In this document: positions 1 to 9,840 of the stretch, one piece after another
Layout: the number at the start of each line of letters is the position of its first letter
Position numbering within the stretch: position 1 is the first letter of the stretch
Assembly (NCBI GenBank): GCA_036429605.1
Contig: JAVFKD010000002.1
Span: 2,666,001 to 2,730,000 of the forward strand
From: Cladobotryum mycophilum
Lineage: Eukaryota; Ascomycota; Sordariomycetes; Hypocreales; Hypocreaceae
Reading direction: 5' to 3'
DNA: 64,000 nt
Made by a program: the position numbers and the translations under genes
The notes under the pieces: model-generated
The model's database searches: none
What the model was told of the DNA's origin: nothing
The model's input: only the letters and a program-made list of their open reading frames with translations

Positions 1-267
1 ATGAAGGGCCGTTCTGGTAGAGGCTATTAGCTATCGCGGAATTTGAAAGTTGGCGGTGAACAACTCACGAGGTGGTTCAGACGCTTAGCAGCACCGAGAC
101 CAGTAGGTCCCATGCCGATGACGAGGACGTCAACATTACTAGAGATTCAGGTCAGTTCCGCAGAGCATTTCCAGAGAGAAAGAGAGAGAGGAGTCGCCAG
201 GATATTGACGTTCTTTGCTTCAGCTCTCGGGGAAAGAGGATATCTGTCAAACTCACATGTCTGCCAT
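1..267 (-). CDS. ugmA: UDP-galactopyranose mutase, 5' end only (runs off the left edge)
   Basis: The enzyme converts UDP-galactopyranose to UDP-galactofuranose in the cytosol, feeding galactofuranose into fungal wall glycans. Only the first three exons are visible: 257-267, 69-138 and 1-13 (complement), with GTGAGT donors and TAG/CAG acceptors. Together they read MADI-NVDVLVIGMGPTGLG-AAKRLNHL-NGPS. This matches the N terminus of eukaryotic UGM: a beta strand, the FAD-binding glycine loop, then the AAKRLN helix and an (N/D)GPSW motif. The first exon is only 11 nt and encodes MAD plus two bases of the next codon. The second glycine-loop position is Met (GMGPTG) where I remember Ala in most family members. 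It is divergent from the transporter at 4230, which probably acts in the same pathway. The family call is firm for such a short piece; the exact start is inferred from splicing. Confidence 0.85.
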
Positions 268-3200
268 GGTGGGGGATGCGGTGGGATGTTTGGGGAGGGA
301 AAAAAATAAGTTGTAGTAGTCCTGAACAACAACGAACAAAAACGCCAATGGATTCAGTGATGAGACTCCAAGATGAATGATTCCTTCGCGAGAAGACGGA
401 GGATAAAAAGAAGAAGCAATGTATGGATAGGAGGAACTGCTAGAACAATTTGTTTTGAAGGTTCTATTGTTGCGGGCAGAAAAGGAGTCGGTGATGGAGG
501 GGCTACCTAAATTGTCCCCCGGCGACATGGGGGCTCCGCAAAGCACCAGCGCCTAAAACACCCACCAAGTCTCTGCGACCCTGGCCTGGCCTGGCCGCCC
601 GATCCCCCACCCTTCTTCTATTTCAACCACCACCCAAAGAGACGCCCACCACGGCCACGACGCCCCCTCGGACACCACTTCGGACACCACCTTGGACACC
701 ACTCAAACCCACTTCATGCCTCACTAGTAGTCTGGAATAGATAATTTTGTGGTTGGGTGGGTCCCACCTTATTCTTTGAGGGACATTGCAATTGGGATGG
801 GAATCCTGGATAACCTAGCCAGTGCCAAAAAAAGCCACCACCCACCACCCACTTCCCACCTCCTCTATTGAACAGAGGCACAGTTACATTCATGGGCCAC
901 ATCAGTGCGGGCACTGTGTTTCTGGGACTGTCTGGGCTTGGAAGAAGGGAAAGGGAAAAAAGCTTAGCCATGTTTAGTGCCTTGAGCATGTTGCGGCCCG
1001 TTATAGAAGGGGAATGGGGAAAGATTGCCGAAGCTTTGAGTACAAGGCTTTGTTTTGTTTGCAAAGCAGCCATAATAACCCATGAGGAACATCTCTCCAT
1101 GAGATAACCTTTAATCTCCCCTTCCAAGTTTGATTCTACCTTGCCGAATATGGCGCCGGCGCGTTGGTTACAAGCTTCGCAAGTTGCCATCTTGGGCTTC
1201 TACAGGAGATTTGATGCCATCTCTACTTTAGCGCTAACGTGTCCAGCAACAACAAGCCAATACCCACTGATAAAGTTGTCGCAATTTCATTGAACAATGA
1301 AAGGCCAATCATCATCGCCGGGCTGGACCAGGTGCTGTTGCTGGAACCATAACCTCGCACATATACCTTATCAAAACGGCCCACTCTAAATGCGATATGC
1401 TAACCTAGAACGTTGGCATTTCTCGTATGCAAGAAATTACCACGTCTTTTGAGGTTGCTGCTGTCTCGTGTTGCGGAAGCCGCCTCTCCCATCGGGCGCA
1501 AACCTTTACCGGTATGTCTAAAACTGGCCCCCTCCCGACAAGATTCGAGGGAGATGTGTCCTACCAAGCACACAGCACTAAATGAAAGCATGCATCCATA
1601 TGGCTGCACGCAGCCTCTCTTCTTCCCCCCTCCTTTCCACAGGGATCGGAAGAAAGGGATCTTCAGGGAGTCCAGGAGTTGCCGACATGGTCCGCGTCTA
1701 CGCTACATGACCAGACGGTGTGGGATGTTCATCACCAAGTACAGTTTTGTTGGTGATGCTGCAGATCGTTAGAGACTCGGCGTCAACTCCATCAGGCCAA
1801 AAAAAAAAGGACTCAAAGGGGCTAGAAAGATGTGATGCCTCGCCGTTGTCTCTGGGGCCTGATGTCATTGGGTCCAGGCCCTCCTTGTACGATCGGCAGA
1901 CGTGCCCCTGGAACAGTCTAGTTCTCACGATCATCTCAACGTTGTTGGCATGCGAGTGCATCCTGAAACAATGGCAGATCAAGATCGACCTGCCGCGTAC
2001 AGCACGGTACTCCGTTGCGTGTTCTTGTACAACGAATATTTTCGTCTGTCTGTAAGCTGTGCGCCCAACATTCAAAGAAGGCCAACCCTTGATGGCTTCA
2101 GACTGTATCGTGACAGGGTGGCTGCAATGACATAACGACGGAGCAAAGCGAGACAGGGCTCCTCGACCAGACATTTAGTATGCCCCACCATAATTTATCC
2201 TTAAGCCACTACTTATTATGCATTTGCCCGTAAAAGTGTAAATAGCCATATTGAGTAATATGGAGTCGAAATCATGCAAAGTATCATGATGAGAATCACC
2301 TAAGACGATGGATGATAATGTGACGGCTGAGATGACCTTGTCTTTCTGTCAGCAGCTAAACCGTCCAGCTCGCTATCATTTGCAGAGGTACGGAGTAGGT
2401 ACAAGTATGTATGCAGCAGATAGTACTAAGACATAGCAACGGGATGATGACAGGGAAGATTATCACGAAACATGGCATCAGTGTTTCTTACAGTATTTAC
2501 CGGTCCCCACATTCACAGTCAGCTCAGATCAAAGCGGTACCTTGCTGATTCAGTGTTGGCTTGTGCTTGTGCTTGTGCCTGTACGGAGTAGTCTTTCTTT
2601 CTTTGTTTCTCTTTCTATTCGAAAACATTGTACGTAACAAGTAAAGAAGGAAGATCGCAACGACTTAGATGCTGTTTGAGAAGATCATCGGCTTCCGCGT
2701 GGCATTCTTTGATGATCTAACCCAGGAGGGCACTGGCACGCCGTGTTTCGAAAAGCTTGATGAATTGCCAAGATTCATGCCATCTGGGGGCTGCCTTAGT
2801 TGGGTAGTTTGCACACTTTCGTATGCTGCCTCTCCGTATCTTTTGTCCATGAATGGAAGTGCTTGGCATCGTCTCCACGTCTTGCAAGGCGAGCGAGGGC
2901 AACCCCACTGACTGACGCGAAGCACGTATATGTAAAAGCAGGGAACAAAAGCAGCCGAGAACGTTCAATAAGGGAAGCTTATCCATTTGGAAGGAAAATG
3001 CACTCTGACCGCGTTTTCCGCATTCCTCCAGGTTCCCAAGGTCCACTGCACTACCTGTTTTCCGCTCCTACTAACACACGCAGCAAACATCCATGGAACA
3101 GATTCCCCCCATCAAAAAAAAAGGGGGCACTGGCACTGGCACTGCCTCTCTCTCCCCTATCGAGTCATGCCCTTTTCTGATGAACACGAACTGCACGACC

Positions 3201-4229
3201 GTCTTACTCCGTATCTGCCAGTGCCTTGTATGTACATAGCGTGTGGCCCCCCTCCAATGTTATTGCCTAGAACACACAATAAAAAAGACAACCACACTCC
3301 TTTAGGGCTGTGGCGAAGTATCGACAAGGGCGCCTCTATTATTGAACTCTCCCGTAGCAGATCTTTGGCCCTTCTTATCTATGGCTGCTTCGGCTGGCGT
3401 GTTCAATGTAGGCACTTTGATTCGCTAGGGGCACGAGAGACCGGCAACCCCTGCAGCGGTCTCTTTGGGGGGTTCCATCCAACCATGCATCCCTCCCCTG
3501 ATTCTCTGTCCTAAAAAAGATCGCCATGTACATGTACCTGTTTGGTCACTGCCGGTCAGCTCGAGTTGGGTGTGCAGCGGGCACGGTCCGATGTACTGTA
3601 CACTAAATGTCTCTCTCCTCCATGTATTGCGACATTGGCTTACCCGGATATTTTCTACCTGTACTGCCTGCGCAAAAGGGCCAATTTCCAGGGCGAAACC
3701 GTTTTTTTAATTGCCCGTCTTCGCTTCTTCTTGTGTTTGCTCCAAAACCTCCAAGTTTCTTCCCCCCTCTTCCGTTCCATTCATTCATTCATCCATCCAT
3801 CCATCCAACAAGCCAGAGAGGGTGTTTCTTCGTTTCTCTTCTCTGTGTGCACACTATTCGCTTCATCTTCTATTTTTCTGTTGATTCGTACTCAAACCAA
3901 GAATTCCTCTTTTGGTTCGCCCGCGCAATCAACTTGTTCTTTTTTGGGTCGCTGTCCTCTTTTTTTCTTGTCCACTCCCCGGTGTATTGCATATTCGACG
4001 CCCCTCCACGCTCCCTTTTTTTATTACCCGGGTCTGACTTGACCCCCTTACGAATACGTACCCTGCTGAAGAATAAGGACCTCTTTTCTTGGGTGTCTGT
4101 CCACTCGTTCGCTTGTTCGCGCGCGCTCCCCCTACAAATCTTCTTTACCTCCCACGAGCCTCGTCATCAATTCTGCTCGCGCAATCTTTCAACCTAACAA
4201 CCTCGATCGATTGAACAAGCATCACCGCC
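268..4229. other. Long intergenic region between ugmA and the transporter
   Basis: Nearly 4 kb between two divergent start codons. Open frames up to about 160 codons exist on both strands (for example 714-1190 and 1698-2174, both minus), but none shows a recognisable domain, and they have no splice-supported extensions. The region holds several copies of the intergenic word TACTCCGTA (2389-2397, 2582-2590, 3205-3213), a CTTGTG triplet repeat (2560-2577) and a CATT/CATC repeat (3778-3806). The last 600 bases are pyrimidine-rich, as is usual for a fungal leader upstream of the ATG at 4230. Confidence 0.6.
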
Positions 4230-5653
4230 ATGTCTGCCGAAGAGAAAACCAGAGTGTCCGGCGAGGTCTCTCGAGGAGAGAGCAGCTCGCCGATTCTTCC
4301 CACCGTGAACCCGGCGGCTGACAAGCCTCAGCCTGCCCAGTTCTCTCTGCATCCCATCTTCTATGTAGTGTGAGTAGCCATGATATCCATGGATATGGCC
4401 TTGAGGGGAATAGAGACTAATTCGACAACAGCACCTGGATTGGTTTCAGTTCCTCTGTCATTCTGTTCAACAAATGGCTTCTGGATACCTTGAACTTCCG
4501 TATGTCGTCACCATCTCCGAACATTGTTCGCACCACCTTCGAAAATGAGCGCGCAAACTGACATGCCTGTTAGGATACCCCGTGATTCTCACGACATACC
4601 ACCTTACGTTTGCGACCGTTGTTACCCAGGTTATGGCCCGATGGACGACCCTTCTCGATGGCCGAAAGACTGTCAAGATGACGGGTCGCGTTTATCTGCG
4701 AGCCGTTGTTCCCATTGGTGTCTTCTTCAGCTTAAGTTTGATCTGCGGTAACCTCACCTACCTCTATCTTTCGGTCGCTTTCATTCAGATGCTCAAGGCT
4801 ACTACTCCCGTTGCTGTTCTTCTGTCCGGCTGGGCCCTTGGTGTGTCGCAGCCAAACTTGAAGCAGTTCCTCAACGTCTCCGCCATTGTTGTCGGTGTCA
4901 TTATCGCCTCCATGGGCGAAATCCACTTTGTCGTCGTTGGTGTCTTGTACCAGCTTTTTGGAGTCGTCTTCGAGGCCCTCCGTCTCACCATGGTCCAGCG
5001 CTTGCTCAGCTCTGCCGACTTCAAGATGGACCCTCTTGTCTCTCTCTACTACTTCGCTCCTATTTGCGCCGTCATGAACGGTGTTGTCGCCCTGCTCTGG
5101 GAAGTTCCCAAGGTGTCTATGACTGACTTCTACAACGTCGGTTTCTTCACCTTCTTTCTCAACGGTCTCTGCGCTTTCATGCTCAACGTTTCCGTCGTTT
5201 TCTTGGTATGTGACACTTCTAAACGTATCATGTTCCATCAACTAACTCCATATATAGATTGGCAAGACCTCTGCTGTTGTCCTCACTCTTTGCGGAGTTC
5301 TCAAGGATATCATGCTTGTCGTTGCTTCCATGATGATCTGGGGTACTCAAGTTACTCCTCTCCAGTTCTTTGGTTACTCCATCGCCCTCGGCGGCATGGT
5401 CTACTACAAGCTCGGATATGAGCAGCTCAAGGGATACGTTGCCGAGGGTGGCCGACAGTGGGCCGAGTTTGGTGCTCGCAAGCCCGTTCTCCGCAAGCTC
5501 TCCATCATCGTCTTCGCTGTTTTCTTCCTCTTCTGCCTTTTCGGTGGCCTTGCTCCCACATATGCCCCGGATTACAACCCTACCAAGTTGGCTTCCGAGG
5601 TCACCAACCACTTTGGCAAGAGCGGCACTCAAGCCGCCCAGCATGCCGAGTAA
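4230..5653 (+). CDS. ugtA: TPT/DUF250 nucleotide-sugar transporter, probable UDP-galactofuranose carrier
   Basis: Four exons (4230-4369, 4432-4499, 4574-5205, 5258-5653) join in phase to 411 aa. The protein has a short polar N terminus and about ten hydrophobic segments typical of the SLC35/triose-phosphate transporter fold, including the stretch FNKWLLDTLNFRYPVILT and the conserved SVAFIQMLKATTPVAV motif. The C-terminal half contains SADFKMDPLVSLYYFAP and a final helix around FAVFFLFCLFGG. It is expected in the Golgi membrane. In Aspergillus the UGM gene and the UDP-galactofuranose transporter gene (ugmA/ugtA, glfA/glfB) are neighbours, as I recall. The position beside a UGM gene therefore supports the same substrate here. 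Family membership is certain; substrate is inferred from context. The start is the ATG in CCGCCATGTC, which opens the reading frame. Confidence 0.85.
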
Positions 5654-6410
5654 ATGGTTGCGAATTAGTAATGACTAGTTGGCACGCAAGTGAAGTATGG
5701 TCGCGTCTTTGGCGTTGGTTGGACGGGATGGACAATCTAGGGACAAATCTTCTTTTTTCATGAGGCCTCGGGGACTTTGAGTTTGGGTCCCCCATGTGCT
5801 GTCTTTCGTTGTTCTCTCTCTCTCAAAGCCCCTAATTGGAGACCAAGGGGAAAGTCTACTTGGCTGTTGAGAGGTTTTTTTTTATTTTTTATTTTTTTAT
5901 TATCGGTGTATAATTATAGAACTTCGGCGTGGCACGCGAGGTCGATGCCGCACGAATTACCTGTATCACGCCATGTCTAATCTGATGTACTTTAGACGGC
6001 GTTGAAAATCCCCCATAGAGACGTAGAGATGAATTGAGAAGGAAAAAAGAACCATTTTAATCAAAAACAAAAGAGAAGTTTTCTTGTTATTCGTCAATGG
6101 GACGTATAGTGATTGGTAGCCACAAGCTCAGTTGTTTTTATCTAAGCTTTTATGCCCTAATGCTATGTCCCTTTCGTTGGCGGCACAGATTGATATTTTG
6201 AAAACCCGCCGCTTCTTCACGTTCAGGCCAGCCTTTTTCCCTCTTGAATTCTCACTCACGTCAACGGCAAGTTAAACGAGACATTCACGCAGCGTAAGAG
6301 GGTAATGTGAACAAATTCTTAATGAACTTCATATTGAGCCCATAAACCGTGGTACCAATCGATGCTCTTTACATCCCACCAACTCCCTAACCGTGATGGA
6401 AACCGATTTT
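5654..6410. other. Convergent 3' region of ugtA and rpl27
   Basis: About 750 bases holding the 3' ends of two convergent genes. T-rich and A-rich runs near 5876-5900 and 6040-6075 could serve 3'-end formation. No coding frame or RNA gene is apparent. Confidence 0.5.
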
Positions 6411-7155
6411 TTAAAATTCTGGAGACACTGTGTTAGTACTTTTGATCAAAAAAGGAAGGGAAAAAACCGTAGTAGAGAAGAAAAAAATAAAACAGGGGAG
6501 AGGAGAGTGAGAGAAAACGTACTAAGAGGGGTGAAGAACCATCGGTTCTTGCCGCTGGTGTATCGCTCCTCGAGAACCTTCTTGACAGTCTTCTTGGCAT
6601 CCTCCCGCTGGCTAACCTCCTTGAAGGTGTCGCCTGTGATGGAACCCTTGAGGCCTTCCAGCTCGAGGGTGTATCGCGTGGGCATCAAGTGGTTGTAGTT
6701 GATGACCTTGATGAAGGGCTTGACCTTGTTGCGCTTCTCCTGGCGGGTCTTGGACATGCGGCGGGTGATCTTTGAGGGGTAACGCTCAATACCGGCTACG
6801 ATGGCGTGGCCGAAGGGATGAGGCTTGTTGCCATTGTCGACGGGCTGGATAATGACAACCTGTGAAAATTGGAACAAATTCCGAGTCAGCGATTTCTGTA
6901 TTCCATCGTCGTAATTCCTCCCAGACAGAGTTCTCCCCAAGAGTGTGGTGATTCAAAATCCGCCATTGATTTTTCGCTTCCCTCCCATCCGCACACACAC
7001 AAAAAAAACTTCCGACACCACCCCAACAACTCTGGGCTTTCTCTGTCTGGCAGCGGGAACAGGGAATGTTTTTTTTATTCGATCATTCGTACCTTCTTAC
7101 CGGCGTATCGGCCGCGGGTAATGATGGCGACTCGGCCGACCTTGAGGAACTTCAT
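6411..7155 (-). CDS. rpl27: 60S ribosomal protein L27 (eL27)
   Basis: A structural protein of the large ribosomal subunit. Three exons (complement 7093-7155, 6523-6859, 6411-6418) give 135 aa, the usual family length. Exon 1 reads MKFLKVGRVAIITRGRYAGKK (KOW-type start). Exon 2 carries PHPFGHAIVAGIERYP and the basic core through RYTSGKNRWFFTPL. The final exon is only 8 nt and supplies the end of KF and the stop codon; its acceptor is preceded by a CTAAC branch site. Without this mini-exon the protein would miss its conserved terminal -(K/R)F. Introns are large for this window (233 and 104 nt), as is common in fungal ribosomal protein genes. It is divergent from NCE101, 307 bp away. Confidence 0.95.
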
Positions 7156-7462
7156 CTTGTCCTATTGCGAGGGTCGGGTTATGCTGGAAGGGTTAGAGGA
7201 ATGTCGACGTCGTAAACCGTGATCGGGAATTTGGTGCAAAATTTGGGGTTTGTGGGCTGATAACTTGGGGCAAGCGACTCGCAGGCGCATTGTCACGTGA
7301 TGATATGATTTTCTCGACCGTGGGCACGTGCACGTTTGATGGACCCTCAATTTTTGGGAACGGGAGCTTTTTGCAGTGATTTGAGTGAGATATGCTCCAA
7401 GACCCCGAGAACCACCTCACACTCTTGTCATAAAAACTCAGAAAAACTCAAATCAATTCATC
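7156..7462. promoter_or_regulatory. Shared promoter region of rpl27 and nce101
   Basis: 307 bp separate the two divergent start codons, so both promoters must lie here or overlap. It includes a CACGTGCACGT stretch near 7324. I could not pick out a specific TATA box. Confidence 0.5.
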
Positions 7463-7718
7463 ATGCCGGCACCTACATACATTCTATCACGGGCTGTAGA
7501 CCCCATTTTTGCTGTCTTCATCGGCATCTCAGCTGCTGCTGTACGTATCAATCGAGAGGAGAAGGAAAAGGGAAGATCAACGAATGAGACGATAGAAGCT
7601 GGCCTACGGTATGACGAACTGGCTCGTGATAATGCACTGAAATGTTTCTTATTTTTACTAATTTTTATTTATTTGTTTTTACTGCAGCCGCATTGGATTC
7701 TCCAAGAAATCAACTTGA
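7463..7718 (+). CDS. nce101: NCE101-like small membrane protein (non-classical export)
   Basis: Two exons (7463-7608 and 7688-7718) give 58 aa. Exon 1 starts MPAPTYILSRAVDPIFAVFIG, a single hydrophobic segment, and continues SAAAVRINREEKEKGR, the hallmark of the NCE101 family. The intron (GTATGA...CTGCAG) is followed by the short C terminus RIGFSKKST and a TGA. Without splicing the frame runs on into a T-rich stretch, so the spliced form is preferred. Yeast NCE101 is about 53 aa and was linked to export of leaderless proteins; the molecular role remains vague. Single-pass membrane topology is inferred from the sequence. Confidence 0.9.
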
Positions 7719-7886
7719 TTCAAACTTCCATACATAAAAACGCCACTTAATGCTATTTACCCATACTCCATACAGTTGGCTTCAATGAGACAGACCCCTT
7801 GATCATAATCATCCATGCTGCTTAATTAGTAGCTTCCACAAAAAAGAAAGAAAGCTTATATCCTTAATGCAAAACAAAAACTAGGT

Positions 7887-8684
7887 TTATGGCTCGAATG
7901 ATGGGCCATATTCCTTTTTCATCGCTTCCCTAACAATTTGCCCACAGAGCTTCGCCGTTGGATTGACGCTCACGGCTAAGCCCTTGGCAATTTGATTTCC
8001 GTATCTTCCGCCGAGAGCCAGGTCGTGTGATGCCGCCTCCTCAAAGTCCAAACGAGACCACGTCGCCTCCTGTCGGTTCTCGTCCATATCCAGCTGGCGA
8101 TCTGAGAGAAGCTTGGCGGTTTTGAGATAGATGGCCGCTCTTTGGGTGTGTGCCATGGATAGCGTTCGAGCGGCCTGGGGGGACAGTGGGCCCATGGGAG
8201 AGGGAGGCGAGAGCAGGGTAATGGCAGCTTCTGTGTCTTCTAATGCCTGCGCTGCTGCCCGCCTCTTTTCTGATTGCTCTGGCTGCATGATCAGGGGCAT
8301 AGGCATTCCTGTTGTGATGTTGAGAAGCATTGCGTCTCCGTATAGCCGTCTCATTATCTGAGCGCGGTTGTTCCTTGCGCTGGCATAGTTGGGATAATCC
8401 GCAATAAGGGTATCTAATTCCGATACGCATTTTTTGTATCCAGCCACAGCCTTTTCTTCGCCGTCGTCGGTTTGGAAGCCGCTGAGTTGGATCTCGAGTG
8501 CTTGGAGAGAGCGGATGATATTGCGCTCCTGCTCCACTATTCTGTCATAAACAGCTGTATCGACGATTTGTGGGTCTCGAGGAAGAGACGGGTCGATAAC
8601 AACGCCGGCGGCCGGATTGGACTCCGGGTCCTTGATCTTTTCGAGCACGTTGATGTCATGCTTGCTCAATGTTACCGTCGTCAT
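7887..8684 (-). CDS. ttc36: TTC36-like tetratricopeptide repeat protein
   Basis: A single-exon gene of 265 aa starting at MTTVTLSKHD. An upstream in-frame ATG at 8867 exists, but the added segment looks like leader sequence. The pattern follows the TTC36 family. First comes an N-terminal motif around VLEKIKDPESNPAAGVV. Then follow TPR helices containing YASARNNRAQIMRRLYGDA and DTEAAITLL, then QRAAIYLK, then LDFEEAASHDLALGG. The C terminus ends in NPTAKLCGQIVREAM, matching the NPYAALCN motif of animal TTC36. There are inserts relative to the 189-aa human protein. It has no signal peptide or membrane segment, so it is probably cytosolic. It lies head to head with HPPD; in mouse TTC36 is reported to bind and protect that enzyme (recalled, not checked). 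Function in fungi is unknown to me. Confidence 0.82.
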   Translation of the reverse strand: MTTVTLSKHDINVLEKIKDPESNPAAGVVIDPSLPRDPQIVDTAVYDRIVEQERNIIRSLQALEIQLSGFQTDDGEEKAVAGYKKCVSELDTLIADYPNYASARNNRAQIMRRLYGDAMLLNITTGMPMPLIMQPEQSEKRRAAAQALEDTEAAITLLSPPSPMGPLSPQAARTLSMAHTQRAAIYLKTAKLLSDRQLDMDENRQEATWSRLDFEEAASHDLALGGRYGNQIAKGLAVSVNPTAKLCGQIVREAMKKEYGPSFEP

Positions 8685-9840
8685 TGTGGTTGAGATTTGG
8701 AGTGAAATGGGGCGTAAACAGTGTTGTTCGCAGACGCAGGGAAGATGGGGAAGAAGAGTCTCTGATGGCTCGATTGATATTGGCACAAAAGACGGGGACG
8801 TGCGACAGTACCTATTTGCAGACGCGAGAACCGTGGTGGGCAATGGGAAGCCTTGGAAGCTTATCAAAATTTGGAACCTTCACCAATTATGTACTCCGTA
8901 CGCACAAACCTTCCAACTACTGCATTTCCCTTACCCAACCGAAGCCGAAGCTTCCTCCCTTGACGCACCACGGCTTAAGCCAAAAGGCGCGGGCGTTCGT
9001 CATGGCGTGGCGGGAGGAGAGGCTCGATAAGCCGGGTCAAGGTGGGTCGGCCTTCGTCGGCTTACTTCGGTTGGCACCGCCGAGACGGTAGAAATTCCGC
9101 ACGGAGGTGAGGGACCAGCCTTATGCTTATGGCTCCCCGGCACTCCGGCCACTCGTTGGTGACAGGCCAAGTTTCAGACGAACCTTTCGGGGGGCTTTTT
9201 TTTTTTTTAGGGGGGGAAGAAAGATCAACGCAAGACAAAGCAAAGTTTCCTGCAAGGAGAGCCCCCGCTCTGGAGTCCTGACAAGCCCTGGTGACCATGA
9301 ACTGACCAGTCGCCGTCCTGCTATTTGGAGGCAGATCGCCGCCCCCTCCCCTGACGTGCTGTCCAGGGTCAGGTCTTTCTTCCTGCCCTTTTTTCACTTA
9401 ACCCATGAAGAACTGTCTCCGGCCGTGCTTGGACTGCGGCGGGTAGCCACACACCTTTTTGCAAAATGGACTCTCGGCCCGTTGGATTCCTTTTCCCCAG
9501 TAGTGCGGGAGGTTTCCGGGGGCGTGAGATTTACGCTTCGGCAGTGTTAGTGATTTGTTATCCCTTGCGGGAAACCTTGGAGACGGTGTTGCTAAACTTT
9601 GTGCCTCCTCCTAAAGAGGTATATGACTACGCCCACTTCCCTCCCAGAACTCTAACTCGCGTCTTATTCGAACCATCCATAAAGAAACTTGGGATATATA
9701 AATACCTATACCAAAGCCCTCTCTCCTCATCTAACTTACCCTTTTCCAACTACAACCAACATAATTCAAAGACATAATCAACAACACCATACACACACAC
9801 ACACCATCTACCATCTACACTACACCCTTTGTTTGTTGCT
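8685..9840. promoter_or_regulatory. Intergenic promoter region shared by ttc36 and hpd
   Basis: 1,156 bp between the two divergent start codons. It contains one perfect TACTCCGTA word (8892-8900), a T14 tract followed by a G7 run near 9197-9219, and, on the hpd side, a TATA element at 9695-9702 with a CA-rich leader. Open frames here are GC-biased shadows without recognisable domains. Confidence 0.6.
9695..9702 (+). promoter_or_regulatory. TATA box of hpd
   Basis: TATATAAA lies 139 bp upstream of the hpd ATG and is followed by a C- and A-rich stretch with CAAC-like initiator sequences (9746-9790). The spacing suits a leader of about 100 nt. It is one of only two clear TATA boxes seen in the window. 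Confidence 0.6.

Noticed and set aside
714..1190. 158-codon minus-strand frame (MATCEACNQRAG...)
   Set aside because: No recognisable domain, Gly- and Trp-rich tail from simple sequence, no splice-supported partner exons, and it overlaps an equally open plus-strand frame.
1698..2174. 158-codon minus-strand frame in the ugmA-ugtA spacer
   Set aside because: Composition is random-looking, it contains an FFFW run from a poly-A stretch, and both strands are open over the same bases.
4732..5241. 169-codon minus-strand frame across the transporter
   Set aside because: A shadow of the highly biased ugtA coding strand; the sense frame has clear transporter motifs.
8685..8867. Upstream ATG (8867) extending the TTC36-like protein by 61 residues
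   Set aside because: The extension lacks TTC36 similarity and looks like leader sequence; the family motif begins after the ATG at 8684.
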